A DNA stretch of 64,000 nucleotides from Raphanus sativus (GCF_000801105.2 NW_026615371.1:1-64000), one strand, 5' to 3'; counted from the stretch's first letter, positions 14,327-28,830 are shown. Numbers and translations are program-made. Notes: generated by a model from the sequence alone, not told the origin.

Positions 14327-15049
14327 ATGGCAACCTCAAGCCATCTCCTCCTCCTCTTCCTTATCTCCACCGTCTCATTTCTCACTCCCGCCGCTTTCCT
14401 TCCCTCCCTCACGCCGCGAGATCAGCAACACGCAGACAGAATCATCCAAGCGATGATCGGAGCCGGCGAGTTCCGCGACTGGGCCGCCGATTTCCTCTCC
14501 GCCGTCGACGACCAGTTCGGAATCCCCCTCTCCGCCACCATCTTCATCCCCAGCGACTTCGACGCCGCCGGCATCTCCTCCTCCTCCTCCTCCGACGGCG
14601 GCGAAACCAGCACCGGTCATCTCTCCGTCGCCTACCACATCGTTCCTCAGCGACTCTCCTTCGCCGACCTCCGTATCTTGCAGCCTCTCTCTCGCCTCCC
14701 GACTCTCCTCCCCGGAAACTCCATCGTCGTCACCAACAACTCCGTTTCAGATTTCACCGTCGACGGCGTTCTCGTCTCCGAGCCGGATCTTTTCCTCTCT
14801 TCTTCGATCGCGATCCACGGTGTCGCCTCGCCGCTTGATTTCTCTCGTTACGGAGGAGACTTCGAAAACGTTGGTGGTGATACTGCTTTGGCCGATAGTC
14901 TCCGCCCTTTGTCTCAGCGTCGTCGTCGTCGTCGTCAACGTCTTCCTGATGGATTCGACAACAATCGAACCTCTGCTGCTTCCGTCTCCGTCGCACATCT
15001 CTCAACAAGCTCGTTCTTCTTGCTCCCGTTGGCTATGGCTCTGTTCTGA
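14327..15049 (+). CDS. Fasciclin-domain, probably GPI-anchored secreted protein
   Basis: A single-exon gene of 240 residues. An N-terminal signal peptide (about 1-22, hydrophobic LLLLFLISTVSFL) is followed by one FAS1 domain (about 33-175). The H1 motif reads ATIFIPSD, and the H2-like part contains the YH pair in VAYHIVPQRLS. A serine-rich insert sits between them, an arginine-rich linker follows (about 196-205), and the C-terminal tail is hydrophobic (SSFFLLPLAMALF), consistent with a GPI signal. FAS1 proteins of plants are extracellular adhesion or cell-wall proteins. Its place directly upstream of the JMJ18 gene and its sequence match Arabidopsis At1g30800, annotated as fasciclin-like. GC content is clearly higher than in the surroundings, as in many intronless plant genes. 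The start is the first ATG, and the signal peptide supports it. Confidence 0.92.
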   Translation: MATSSHLLLLFLISTVSFLTPAAFLPSLTPRDQQHADRIIQAMIGAGEFRDWAADFLSAVDDQFGIPLSATIFIPSDFDAAGISSSSSSDGGETSTGHLSVAYHIVPQRLSFADLRILQPLSRLPTLLPGNSIVVTNNSVSDFTVDGVLVSEPDLFLSSSIAIHGVASPLDFSRYGGDFENVGGDTALADSLRPLSQRRRRRRQRLPDGFDNNRTSAASVSVAHLSTSSFFLLPLAMALF

Positions 15050-15528
15050 CTCTTGCATTTTTCACTTTTAGTCCTTGAACGTTTCTAATTTTCAAGATTC
15101 TGTACATAATATTTTTCAGTTTTAGTCCTTGAAGTTTTCTAACTTTCAAGATTTTGTACATAATCTTTCTATTAGTTCAAGTTTTGCTCTTTCGAAAATG
15201 TGTAACTCGAGCTTGCGTATTCCATTAATGGCAGCCACATTTTGATACTGAAGTTTTGATATATTCTATAGTTTCCAAGAAGAATTTTGTATTATTTATA
15301 AATATATCGCCTAAGCGAAAGAATCGAACTTTATTGTTCCTAGTTTACACTTCTAACACTAAGGTTAGGTTTTTTTTTTTTGAATAAATCCACTAAGGTT
15401 AGGTTATTTGTTCAGTTAAGCAAAAATGAACAAAAGATTCTGAATAAATGCTCCCAAAGAATCACAGAGAAATTAACTTCTTCTATCTAAAAGGTTGGAA
15501 CAGTCTTGTCGCTATTTGAGCTTCTCTT
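15050..15528. other. Convergent 3' flanks of the fasciclin and JMJ18 genes
   Basis: Both genes end into this 479-bp spacer. It holds an imperfect tandem duplication (15059-15168) and AT-rich sequence. No further gene was seen. Confidence 0.5.
15059..15168 (+). repeat. Imperfect 54-bp tandem duplication in the 3' flank of the fasciclin gene
   Basis: Two adjacent copies share TTTTAGTCCTTGAA and GTACATAAT at a spacing of 54 bp, with several substitutions between the copies. It probably lies in the 3' untranslated region. Confidence 0.75.
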
Positions 15529-19142
<3,614 letters not shown>

Positions 19143-20257
19143 AAGAGAAGCTAAGTTTCTGGGACTGAGAGAGAGAGAGCCAACGAAACTGTAGAAAAGA
19201 AACACAACAAAAGATATTGAAAACCAATGTTATCAATACAAGAATAGATTAATCAAAAGACCTAACCCTAAAACTGAATGCAGGGGAGCAACAACAATAC
19301 CACCAATCAATCACAGAGAAACGAGTTTGAGAATTTCATAAGATATTTTATATATTTTGCACATTTTGTTTATTAGTTACCTATATATCTTGCAAACGAG
19401 AGAAAGAGCTCCAAAGTTTTCCTTTTTTCTTTCTTTTTTTTTTCCTTAACTAATGCTTGAGAAATTGAATTTTGCAGTTAAATACCCAAATCTGGGAAAT
19501 TAAATGAAAAAGAATCAATTGACCTAGCTTAGTAACGACGAATCTGAACGAAAACAGAAAATAAATAAATACAAGAAACTTAACCAGGAATAGGAACCCA
19601 CAAATCGACAGAATATTTTTTATCAATGTAATAAGAAAGGAAATATCGAAACGAGATGAGTTCACCTCAAAACGAACGGCTGAGATTCTTGCCATTTTCT
19701 CTGATTTCACGCATCTTCTTTTCCATAAAATATGCAAATTTATCAAATAAATCGGATTTTTCTTTTTAAAAATAATAGAAAAAAATGATTCGAACAAAAA
19801 GATTTGGAATATGAAATTTATCAAATAATTCGATCTGTGAAAAAAAAACATCAATATAAATGGTTAGACACAAAATATAATTATTTGATGACCCGCAATA
19901 GAAAAACGCGCACACAGTTTTTAACGGATCAGCGGACGACCACCAAAGTTAACACCGTACAGTGCCGTACGATTTTCTATTGACGTATGGTTACCAGATT
20001 ACTCTCAAGTTTTCTCTCTATTTACGGTCCTGTGCCCTTTTCTTTCTTCCGACATAATCGTCTCGTCGTCTTCTTTGGGTTTTTGTTTCTTCCTCCGCTT
20101 CGGAAAAGTAAGACTTTGACTCCGTTTCTTTTTCTTTTTTAACTTTAACAACTCAAGTTTAGGTGAAATCTCTTTTTTATCTCGTAAATCAAGCGCACTA
20201 ACACCACCTTATTTGGGTTCAGCTAAAGAGTTGTACTAAGTTCATCTTGTGTGTTGC
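19143..20257. other. JMJ18 upstream region
   Basis: Contains the JMJ18 leader, with GAGAGA runs near 19166. At 20040-20120 there is a plus-sense CT-rich stretch ending in a donor-like GAAAAGTAAGAC, which looks like the leader of a plus-strand transcript. No coding exon follows it. The last eight bases (TGTGTTGC, 20250-20257) are the target duplication of the next element. Confidence 0.4.
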
Positions 20258-21322
20258 CAGAGCCGGACCTGTGATTTACGGGGCCCTATTCAAAAATAGA
20301 ATTTTATTAATTATAATTTAAACATCATCTAAGATAGTTATGAACAAAACAATAGCTTCTAAAGAGAAGAAGCTGAAAAGTCATCCAGCATAAGTGTATG
20401 TCTTCTAATTTAAAAGAGACTAGACTTTGACCCGCGCTTTGGAAGCGCGGAATATTTTACGATGAAAAATTTCACTAATAACTTAACAAATATTTTGGTA
20501 ATTTTTAAAGAGTGTGTATTTAAAATATTTTTCCATTTAAATCAGTGTTTTTAAATTCAACCTGATTGTGATTATACCGGTTAATCCGGAGATCTGACAA
20601 TTCAATTTAGGTTTCTAAAATATTCATATAAAAAAAATCAGTAAAACCTGAGACTAACCGATTGAACTGATGGATGATCGATATGTAATCTAATTGGATT
20701 TAAATTGTAATAGTTTCATAATTTGTAATCTTATAATCCAAATTTTAAAGTTCATTATTTTGCAATTTATGAAATTATGACATTTCTACAAAATTTTAAA
20801 GAAAAAATGATAGATATAAAATAAATAAGATTAATTATTGTATTGTTTGGAAACATTAATATCAGTATAAAAAATATATTGTTTGGAAACATTGATAGTA
20901 GTATAAAGAAATAAGTATATTGTTTGGAAACATGGATAGTAGTATAAAGAAAAAAACATTAGTGATTTAATGTAGGTTTAACTATAAAGTATAAATGTGT
21001 ATTTAATTTAAAAATTTACAAAATAAATGTTAGGTCCAACAGAATGTTTCTATTTTAATAAGATAGATGATGATGCCGTTTGTTTTTTTAGTTTAGTTAT
21101 AATAGTTAGATCATTTAAATCAACTATCTAAGATCCACGTAATATTTTATATGTACCAAGTTAAGGAAGAAAAGAAATATAAATGGTTAATAACTTACGG
21201 GGTAATGTCATTTTTGAGCGTATATCTACGTATATATAAAAAGTAAAATCAGGAACTGGGGGCCCCACTTAATGGGGGCCCCATACGCATGTTTCGTAGG
21301 ATTCTCTCCAAACCCGGCTCTG
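20258..21322. mobile_element. hAT-type element with 8-bp target duplication, split by a Helitron
   Basis: The left end is CAGAGCCGG and the right end CCGGCTCTG, a 9-bp perfect inverted repeat with the CAG...CTG signature of hAT elements. The flanks are the perfect 8-bp direct repeat TGTGTTGC (20250-20257 and 21323-21330). Subterminal GGGGCCC blocks occur near both ends. The 1065-bp span includes a 648-bp Helitron; without it the element would be about 417 bp. There is no transposase. Confidence 0.9.
20420..21067 (-). mobile_element. Non-autonomous Helitron nested in a hAT element
   Basis: Read on the minus strand it begins TCTATCTTATTAAAATAG at 21067 and ends with the hairpin CCGCGCTTCCAAAGCGCGGG followed by TCAAAGTCTAG at 20420. 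The host bases are A before the TC and T after the CTAG, the A/T insertion rule of Helitrons. It is 648 bp, AT-rich and without a RepHel gene. Its interior has near-repeats of TTGTTTGGAAACAT. Confidence 0.85.
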
Positions 21323-21330
21323 TGTGTTGC

Positions 21331-22232
21331 TCTTTCTTTGCTTACTTCATGTATCAAGCTTTCTCAAACTATGTGATCTAACAAATCACATTTTGTTTTT
21401 TAATATGAATGCCCTTTTTCAAAAAAATAAAATAATATTTCTTCTTTTTAAAGATATTACTTTGGAACAGATCAGAAAAAGTACAAAAAGGTAATAATGA
21501 AAGTGCATTTAGATGACAAAAAAATAATCAACAAGAGATAATCAATTGCGTAGTAGAACTGATCTTCCAACAAAACCTAAAACCAGCATTAAAATAAAAC
21601 TAATGGAACCTAGATGTGCACATTCATTTTACCAATTACCATGATCACTTCCCAGATGTTATAGATAGCACAAAGCTTAGGTACATCAAAGACTCACCAG
21701 CCTTACTATCTCATCCAAAAGAAATGAGTAAAAGACATACAAATCATCTCGTTGCAATCCCAATCAAGCTTCAAAGTTTAGTTTAAGGATGTGACTGGTA
21801 TGGATTGTGGGTTGTAAAAAAAGTTGTCTAATTTTAGAAAAATACAACTATATTTTGCTGAACAGACAATGGTTAAAATGTGATTGGATATAGCTTTTAA
21901 AATGAGTCCTGGTTTTGAGTTTTATTTATCAAATGCTTCTCTCACACTGAGACCAAATTGAGAAACAAAATATCCCAATGGTACATATCAACCACGATTT
22001 TCAGACGTTTCATTATGACATATTTATGATTGGAATAAAAACAAATTAGGGGTATCAACCACGATTTTCAGACGTTTCTAGAGTCTTTCCACTTACAGAA
22101 TATAGATTTTGTTAAAAAGAGTCTAGAAACCTGACAAAGGCTTATATCATATGCTCAGAGGAAAGATCATAAGTTTATAAAATAAAACAAAAGCAAACCA
22201 AAACCCAGACTAAAATTGAAAAAGAAGCAATT
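21331..22232. other. Intergenic DNA with a short direct repeat
   Basis: A 26-bp direct repeat (21986-22011 and 22053-22078, core ACCACGATTTTCAGACGT) is the only notable feature. No gene was recognised, though part of this stretch could be the decayed 3' flank of the neighbouring CTP synthase relic. Confidence 0.4.
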
Positions 22233-22769
22233 CTACAGGAAAAAGAAAATGGAGTCTCTCCAGCTATCTGTGCAGAGGCCGTTGCAATCTCCATTATTGT
22301 ACATTTCATCAGCCAATCACTGAGAGATTTATTGGAGGTCCCATTGACGAAAAAGTTCTTGGGACCGTTACTAATCAAATGTTGATGAACAGAGACTGGA
22401 TTCATAACTGTGTCTAGCTCACCACACGATGCTGCAATGAGTCCTGCAAATAAAGAATGTGCAGAAACATTTCATTAGAAGACTTGTGCTGATTCAAGAG
22501 AATAGAGAGGTGAAGAAGTTTAAATCTTTTTGACTGATTACGAAATGGGTTCGGACCTAAGAACAGAGGAGAAGCTTTCCCGGGTCTGGATTTGTACTCT
22601 GGGTGGAAATGAGCACCAATGAAGAAAGGATGGTTTGATAGTCCACAATCTGGCAATTTGAATTTGAACTAGGGACCCAGACAAATTGTCTTAAAAATTT
22701 TAAAACAGACCTCCATGCGTTTGCCAGTTTCATCTTTTGCAGCAAAAGAGAGACCAGCCTTCTCTAGAC
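22233..22769 (-). pseudogene. CTP synthase 3'-terminal relic
   Basis: Only the C-terminal end of a CTP synthase gene remains. The parts are an exon reading GLEKAGLSFAAKDETGKRM (from 22769, with its AG acceptor), an exon with [19 protein letters not shown] (the HPE of the glutaminase triad is visible) ending at a GT donor near 22563, and a last exon reading [10 protein letters not shown] then NPVSVHQHLISNGPKN. In the last exon the frame shifts near 22310, where family-like residues (YNNGDCNGL) continue in another frame. Intact CTP synthase makes CTP from UTP with glutamine. The synthetase domain and most of the glutaminase domain are absent. In Arabidopsis At1g30820, a CTP synthase, follows JMJ18 (At1g30810), so this is a positional remnant. 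Confidence 0.88.
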
Positions 22770-23102
22770 CTGCAAGAAATGTGTCCATTTTTATTTTTTC
22801 ATTTTAACTTACTGATATTCAAGAATCTGTATACAAATCCATTCCTCGTCCGTCGAGATTTTACCCTATTTTTCTTGTAATGTCTCATTGGAAAACGTAT
22901 TTCAGTTTCTGCCAATCATGAAACTAAACATTGTATTAACGATGACGCAGTTATTATGCCTCGGCATGTGGAGGGAGAAAAGCTCGATCGTACTTTTGGA
23001 ATTTGTTACCATTTCATATGTAAGTTACCACGTCAAAGGGTGAAAGGGAACCTTTTTGTTCGCTCCTTCTTGAGCTCTAGGTTGGAAAGTTAAAAAAAAT
23101 AA
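22770..23102. other. Intergenic spacer
   Basis: No upstream CTP synthase exons could be recognised here, and no other feature was seen. Confidence 0.4.
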
Positions 23103-23176
23103 TGGCTTCGTCCAGGTTCGAACTGGAGACCTTCAGTGTGTTAGACTGACGTGATAACCAACTACACCACGAAACC
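23103..23176 (-). tRNA. tRNA-Val (anticodon AAC)
   Basis: A 74-nt cloverleaf on the minus strand. The acceptor arm GGTTTCG pairs with CGAAGCC, with one G-U pair. The D arm is GTGTAGTTGGTTATCAC. The anticodon stem and loop TCAGT-CTAACAC-ACTGA gives anticodon AAC. The T arm has CCAG-TTCGAAC-CTGG. It has no intron and discriminator A. The sequence is close to the common plant tRNA-Val(AAC). Confidence 0.95.
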
Positions 23177-23280
23177 TTTTTGTTCAGTTTCTTCTTGTCC
23201 TATATTTGTCTCCATTTTTTATTGACTGATAATTCGATAAAGGACTTGACATACATTTACGGGTCTTGCACATATATGAA

Positions 23281-24695
23281 CTAGGTGTTTTGCCCGCACA
23301 TGCGGGCATAAATTTCTTATAAATGCTTATTAGTTTATGTCTTATTAATCTAAAACCAGCATAATAAATTATTATTTATATTTTTAAATAGTTAAATCAA
23401 ACATCAAAATATTTTTATATGTCAAATAGTTTTAATCAAAATATATACTTATTATTGTGTTAAGTTTTTTTAAAACACTTATATCTTAGAGATAGTTTAT
23501 AAAATATATTTATATTTTTTGGTTGACTAATATTTAATAATAAATTGTTTTGTATCTTAATTTTTTAAGTTTTATAATAAAAATATTGTTTTCAGATAGG
23601 CACACAAAAAAGAATATATATAGAAGAATTATCTTTTTTTGATAATTCTAAAATATTATTTTGTAATCAATTATTTAATATAGAATATAACATATAAACT
23701 TTATATCATTAAAATAAATTAGTGAATAGTTAGAAACTAATAATAAATTAATAACCTATCTAAAAGTCTAAAATCTAATAAAAATATGACAAATAAGAAA
23801 AGCTAATATAACATATAAATTTAATATTAATAAAATAAAATTCGTTTTTATTTATATAGAATATTCATCAAGGCTATTATTTTAAACTAATGATTTAGTG
23901 TCTCAGCTCAAAACAAATAATACATCAATGATAATTTAACTTAAACTTAATAAAAACATGACAAATAAGCAAAATTAGCTAAAATCATGGAGAATATGAC
24001 AAGTAAGCAAAATCACTTCATAAATAATAGTATATAAATGATTTTGCTAAAACTTAAAAAAAAACATGACAAATAAGCAAAATCACCTAAAATTAGTGAG
24101 AATATGACAAATCAACAAAATCACATATAATTTAATATTGTTAAAAAATAAATTCGTTTTTAATATTTATAAAATTATTAAGGGTATTTTAAAATTAATA
24201 AATTAGTGATTAGCTAAAAATAAATAGTATATCAATGATTTTGCTATAACCTAATAAAAACATGACAAATAAGCAAAATTAGCTAAAATCATGGAAAGCA
24301 TGACACATAAGCAAATTTACTTCATAAATAATAGTATAGATAGAATTCATCAAGGCTATTATTTTAAATTAATGATTTAGTGACTCAGCTCAAACAAATA
24401 ATACATCAATAATAATTTAGCTTAAACTTAATAAAAATATGACAAATAAGCAAAATTAGCTAAAATCATGGAGAACATGACAAGTAAGCAAAATCACTTC
24501 ATAAATAATAGTATAGATAGATATTCATCAAGGCTATTATTTTAAATTAATGATTTAGTGACTCAGCTCAAAACAAATAATACATCAATATTAATTTAGC
24601 TTAAACTTAATAAAATATGACAAATAAGCAAAATTAGCTAAAATCATGGAGAACATGACAAGTAAGCAAAATCACTTCATAAATAATAGTATAGA
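23281..24695 (-). mobile_element. Helitron with tandemly repeated 5' end
   Basis: Minus-strand reading starts TCTATACTATTATTTATGAA at 24695 and ends with hairpin GCCCGCATGTGCGGGC, then AAAACACCTAG at 23281. The flanks are host A before TC and T after CTAG. The 1415-bp element has no RepHel gene. Its 5' part is repeated in tandem (23863-24695), so the start sequence occurs several times. Confidence 0.85.
23863..24695 (-). repeat. About 178-bp tandem repeat inside the Helitron
   Basis: Units start with ATTCATCAAGGCTATTATTT at 23863, 24345 and 24523; the last two are 178 bp apart and nearly identical. The 482-bp gap between the first two holds more degenerate units, recognisable by ATGACAAATAAGCAAAA. 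Each well-kept unit ends with the Helitron start motif, ATAATAGTATAGA on the plus strand. Confidence 0.85.
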
Positions 24696-25060
24696 TAATC
24701 AGTTTTCCAAAAGATGCTTTTTTAAGAAAATGATATTATTTAAAATACCACTATCACCTCTCTATATACATCCTAGAGAAAACCTACAACTTAAGTATTA
24801 ACTCACCTATGTAGGATGAATTGAAAGCGAGGGAACTATTCAACAGATTTGCCGGCTTTTCATGTTCAACGTGAGTATTAACTCTTGTTTAATAATGAAA
24901 ATTTTAGAGAAGACCTAAGAGCACCATTATTGATGTATCTTAAGCTCAGTTCTTAGCATTAATGGGCCCAAAATTAAATCAAACACCAAGAAATAGAATA
25001 AAAACGTTTCTTAACTAAGAAGTTTTTAGGATGGTCCTTATGTGCCACCTGGCAGTGTGT

Positions 25061-25177
25061 GATGGGGGCCGCAGGTCCAAACTCAAGAAAGCTCTCGACG
25101 ACCAGGTCCCCGAAGAAAAACGCTACTTCGGCTTCGAGAATATCGGCAACACTTGCTACTGCAACACCCTTTTACAG
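25061..25177 (+). pseudogene. Captured UBP3/UBP4-like ubiquitin-specific protease exon
   Basis: Codes for the conserved start of plant UBP3/UBP4: [20 protein letters not shown], then [14 protein letters not shown], which contains the catalytic cysteine of the family's Cys box. It ends at CAG before GTTCTCC, a plausible donor, so the exon border was carried along. The start of the frame differs from the MGAAGSKLEKAL-like family start. The His box and all later exons are missing. Intact enzymes remove ubiquitin from proteins. Confidence 0.85.
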
Positions 25178-25484
25178 GTTCTCCTCCCTTTCTCTCTAAT
25201 CCCTACTTGCCTGTTAGATTCTCTCCATCTCGAATTCGATTTGTATGACTCGTTTGACGATTTCTTCTGGGTTCGTTTAAATTCATGATTAGTTATCGAA
25301 TTCGATTCAAAGTGTTAAATTTGAATAACTGTGCATTGCGTCCTTATTAGCTCTTTCGAATTGAAGTTTGAAACCTGAGATTGCACATATATGTACATGA
25401 ATGGGTTCTCATTAACTTCGCTCTTCGTTAACCAGTGTGATGTCAAGTCTGTTGAATCTCTTATCCTCTTTGGTGCACTGCACT

Positions 25485-25554
25485 ACTGCAGGCTCTTTAT
25501 TTTTGTGTTCCCTTTCGTGCACTGCAGGCTCTTTATTTTTGTGTTCCCTTTCGT
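25485..25554. repeat. 36-bp tandem duplication within the captured intron
   Basis: ACTGCAGGCTCTTTATTTTT and the following bases through CCCTTTCGT occur twice in direct succession with a period of 36 bp. The copies are identical by eye, so the duplication is recent. Confidence 0.9.
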
Positions 25555-26381
25555 TGCTTTGAGTAGGCATGGTTGGTTATGTACTTAACTAATCTTATCC
25601 TTACTATTTTTGTATTGTTGTATAGAGCTAAATAATATTTGATGAGTGGCTTTCTTTTTGAGTAACTATAGGTTTTAGGGTCTCTCATCTCTGTATTGCT
25701 ACTTCCTTCTAGTTGATTAGTTTTCTTACCTTGTAATACTGCAGGCAGGATTGGGAGAAACTAAAGGGATCGCTATATTGGTGGTTGAAGAAGGTATGTT
25801 CAGGTATACTAGCAGTGTAGTTATAATGCATACCACATTCAGCCCGATGGTTACAGTTTCTAACTATCTATATGGGTGCGCTGTGAAGGTTCTATCAGAA
25901 TATCCTGAGGCAAAGATGACGGACGAAAAGCCCTAGGAGAAACATATTCAGAGCTGGTTTGTTGAAGGTCTATATCAAATTTTTTTTACTAAGAAACAAT
26001 ATAAAGTATCTACCAATAATCTCTACTTTTGCTATTGTATCTTAACATTGTCTTTTAATCTTCATATATTAATAAAATATGCTAAGATACTAAATTTTGG
26101 TTCTAGCAATAATGATGCTCTAAGAAGTTGAAAAATGTATAAATTACAAACGTGAGTATTAACTCTTATTTTTGCAAAAAGATGCGAGTATTTACTTCGA
26201 ATGTGTCTGGGCCTTTTTGATAATTTGCAAGTAGACGAACTCTTTTCAGCGGTCAACTCACAAATGGGCGTGTACTTAGACCATCATTATTGGCAGCCCT
26301 TAAGGTCAGCCTTTAAGGGAAAGGGGAAGGGGACCGAGGCAAAGAATGGGAGAAAAGCCCCTAAATAAGGGCTGGCCCTTA

Positions 26382-27872
26382 TCTATTCTATTAATTCTTC
26401 AACATGTCCAATTGATATGAAGTTGTGTCCAATAATTATTTTTCTATGTTACATACTTAAACATATATTTTCTAACTGCATCCTAATATACGTTTTATAA
26501 CCACCCTTTAAATGGAATCCATAATTATCCCTATCAACTTCTAATATACGTTTTATAACCACCTTTTAAATGGAATCCATAATTATCGCTATCAACTTCT
26601 TTCTAATACACAAATCCTACGGTTACATATAAAAATAATCATTACTGTGATATTAGTATATTATTCCGCTATGTTTGCTAATTTTGTCAGTATACAGACC
26701 AAATAATCTTAATGTTATTCAATAATCTTAATTTTTATTTCGAAAATTTCAACATTTTCTTTGATTAATATAACATGTTACTTTATATATCAATACTATT
26801 AATTTTGGATCATGTCCCATTGATATTAGTCGAATCATAAATTTGGTTCAACTATTTGAAAAATCGATTTACGGATGCGGGTTATGAGTATTTTATTCAG
26901 GGTTGGTGCGGGTTGGTAGATTTTGGATTGCGGGTACCCACCGATCCAAAAAGTATTTAAAAAATAAAAATAAAAAGAAAAGTAAACACTTTTTAAAAAT
27001 ATTGTAATTTTTTAAAAAATTAAATTTATAAGTTATAATTTTTTATTATAAATATATTTTTATATTTTTATAATAATTAAATTAAATAATTATTTTCGAA
27101 AATAAATTATAATCCGCGGATATCAGCAAAATTAAATGGGGCATGTACTGGTACAAATATTTGTTCACGGATTGTGCGGATCATATTTTTGACCAAAACA
27201 AAATTGAATCCCGCGGATTGGCGGGTTCGACCGGCAATATACGAGATCAATTTTTAAATTGCTATTATTTAATAAAATATATCTATCTATCAATACTATT
27301 AATTCTTCAACATGTCCAATTGATATGGGTTAGGTCCAATTTAAAAAGTGGCATCCAAATATAACTAACTAAAGTAACCGTATAACAATAATAAGAAAAC
27401 TGCATAACTTAATATATAGTCATATATTGCAACATAAATGTACGAATATATATATTTTTGTTTCATTTTCCTTACTCTTTTACTTCACCTATTAATTATC
27501 CTATATCTAATTCCAAAATCATAGTATTTATTTATTCAGGAATCAAAATATAACCGCCTTCTACATATACGATATGGACTAATATACTGTAATTTATGTA
27601 TTTTTCCTTACTCCTATTTTATAAAATATAGAAAGTGGATATGTATGTATACGGGTAGGTTTTCTATGAAAGGCTCATGTGCTTGAACTAAACTTTACAA
27701 AATATTAATAACTTTTTAAGTATTTAAATGTCTATTGTAAATAATAAAATTAAATTTTAAATCTAAAATAATCTAAAAGTAAAACATAAAATTATAATTG
27801 ATAATGATAACAAAAATAAACTAATACCAAATTACAACAATTAGATTTGTCAATAGATTCATAATCCACAAG

Positions 27873-27919
<47 letters not shown>

Positions 27920-28382
27920 AAAACCAAAAATCTAATTTCCTAATTAGAATACAAACATATTCTAATAATATAATTAAAAATCTAAAAAGTTAATAATTAA
28001 AAATTACGTATTGGTTTAACCAGTGGTTCAACTGGTAACCAAGTTTTGAGTTTTAGCGGATTTCCATAGGTTTTACCGGATTTCCGTGGGTTTTACCGAG
28101 TTTCGTGGGTTTTACCAGATTATTAAACAATGATGTTTTTCCTAAAACTCAAACCAAATTACATACCAGATCCACGGGTTTACCGTTTAATCGCGAATCT
28201 GGATCGGCTTCAAAATATTGTGTACAAGTGTATAGTTATATAACATCACAAATTCAATATAATTATCAAAACGTTTAACTAATAATTTTTAAATATAGTA
28301 AATATGATTATAAATAAAACACAAATAAAAAAATTAAAAACAAAAAATATACCCGCCCTTTAAAGGACGGGTCAGAATCTAG
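26382..28382 (+). mobile_element. Non-autonomous Helitron inside the Harbinger MITE
   Basis: It starts TCTATTCTATTAATTCTTC after host A and ends with ACCCGCCCTTTAAAGGACGGGT, a hairpin, then CAGAATCTAG before host T. Two more start-like sequences, both containing ATCAATACTATTAATT, lie inside near 26789 and 27283; the one at 27283 shares CTTCAACATGTCCAATTGAT with the outer start. The interior is AT-rich with an (AT) microsatellite and no RepHel gene. Confidence 0.8.
27876..27913. repeat. (AT)n microsatellite
   Basis: 38 bp of uninterrupted AT dinucleotides within a Helitron. Confidence 0.95.
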
Positions 28383-28463
28383 TATGTCCTTAAATTTTAT
28401 GACCAAAAAAAAAAAAAAAAAGTTAAGGGCTTTTCCCCCAGCCCACCAATAATGATGCTCTTA

Positions 28464-28830
28464 TAAATAAAACTCAAGGATCAGATCACAACTAGGGGAA
28501 AACCATTTCGTCTGTCTGACTGCGTCCATCAATATGTTAAGATCCTTGCATCCATATATACAGACATGAATCATGATAGTAACCCAATGTTTAAAATCTC
28601 AGGACAGAATAGAACCGACAAACATGTAAGCCACTACTTTTCCTCTACGCGGCCATGACAACGTGCTTCCCATTTTCTTTAGAATATTGTTTTCCTACTA
28701 CCTATTTCTTTTTTCGCTTTTACTACTACTACTTATATCTCTATCTTCTGCATTATTTTTACCCGGAAATTTGCAAAACCCTTAAGTCAAAATCTTACCT
28801 TTTCGTTTCCACTCCTCCTCCGGTCCGGCA
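28464..28830. other. Upstream region of the RSH4-like pseudogene
   Basis: No gene was seen. The CT-rich sequence 28740-28830 directly precedes the ATG at 28831 and looks like a leader. Confidence 0.4.

Larger units (their letters stand above)
24919..26120. mobile_element. Harbinger-type element carrying a ubiquitin-protease gene fragment
   Basis: Ends GAGCACCATTATTG and CAATAATGATGCTC are a 14-bp inverted repeat with one mismatch. Both sides have the 3-bp TAA (24916-24918 and 26121-26123), the target duplication of PIF/Harbinger elements. The 1202-bp interior holds a first-exon fragment of a UBP3/UBP4-type protease gene with its donor site and part of an intron. A further open stretch (25751-25936) is not recognised. 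There is no transposase, so the element must be mobilised in trans. Confidence 0.82.
26279..28460. mobile_element. Second Harbinger-type MITE, split by a Helitron
   Basis: Ends GACCATCATTATTGG and CCAATAATGATGCTC are inverted repeats, and both sides have TTA (26276-26278 and 28461-28463). The terminal sequence is the same family as the element at 24919-26120. Without the 2001-bp Helitron the MITE is about 180 bp. Confidence 0.85.

Noticed and set aside
14375..15071. Long frames on the minus strand and in another plus frame across the fasciclin gene
   Set aside because: They are shadows of the GC-rich fasciclin coding sequence; only the 240-codon plus frame has a signal peptide and a FAS1 domain.
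23863..24695. Regular repeats considered as a CRISPR-like array
   Set aside because: Units are about 178 bp without unique spacers, in a plant nuclear Helitron; this is tandem duplication.
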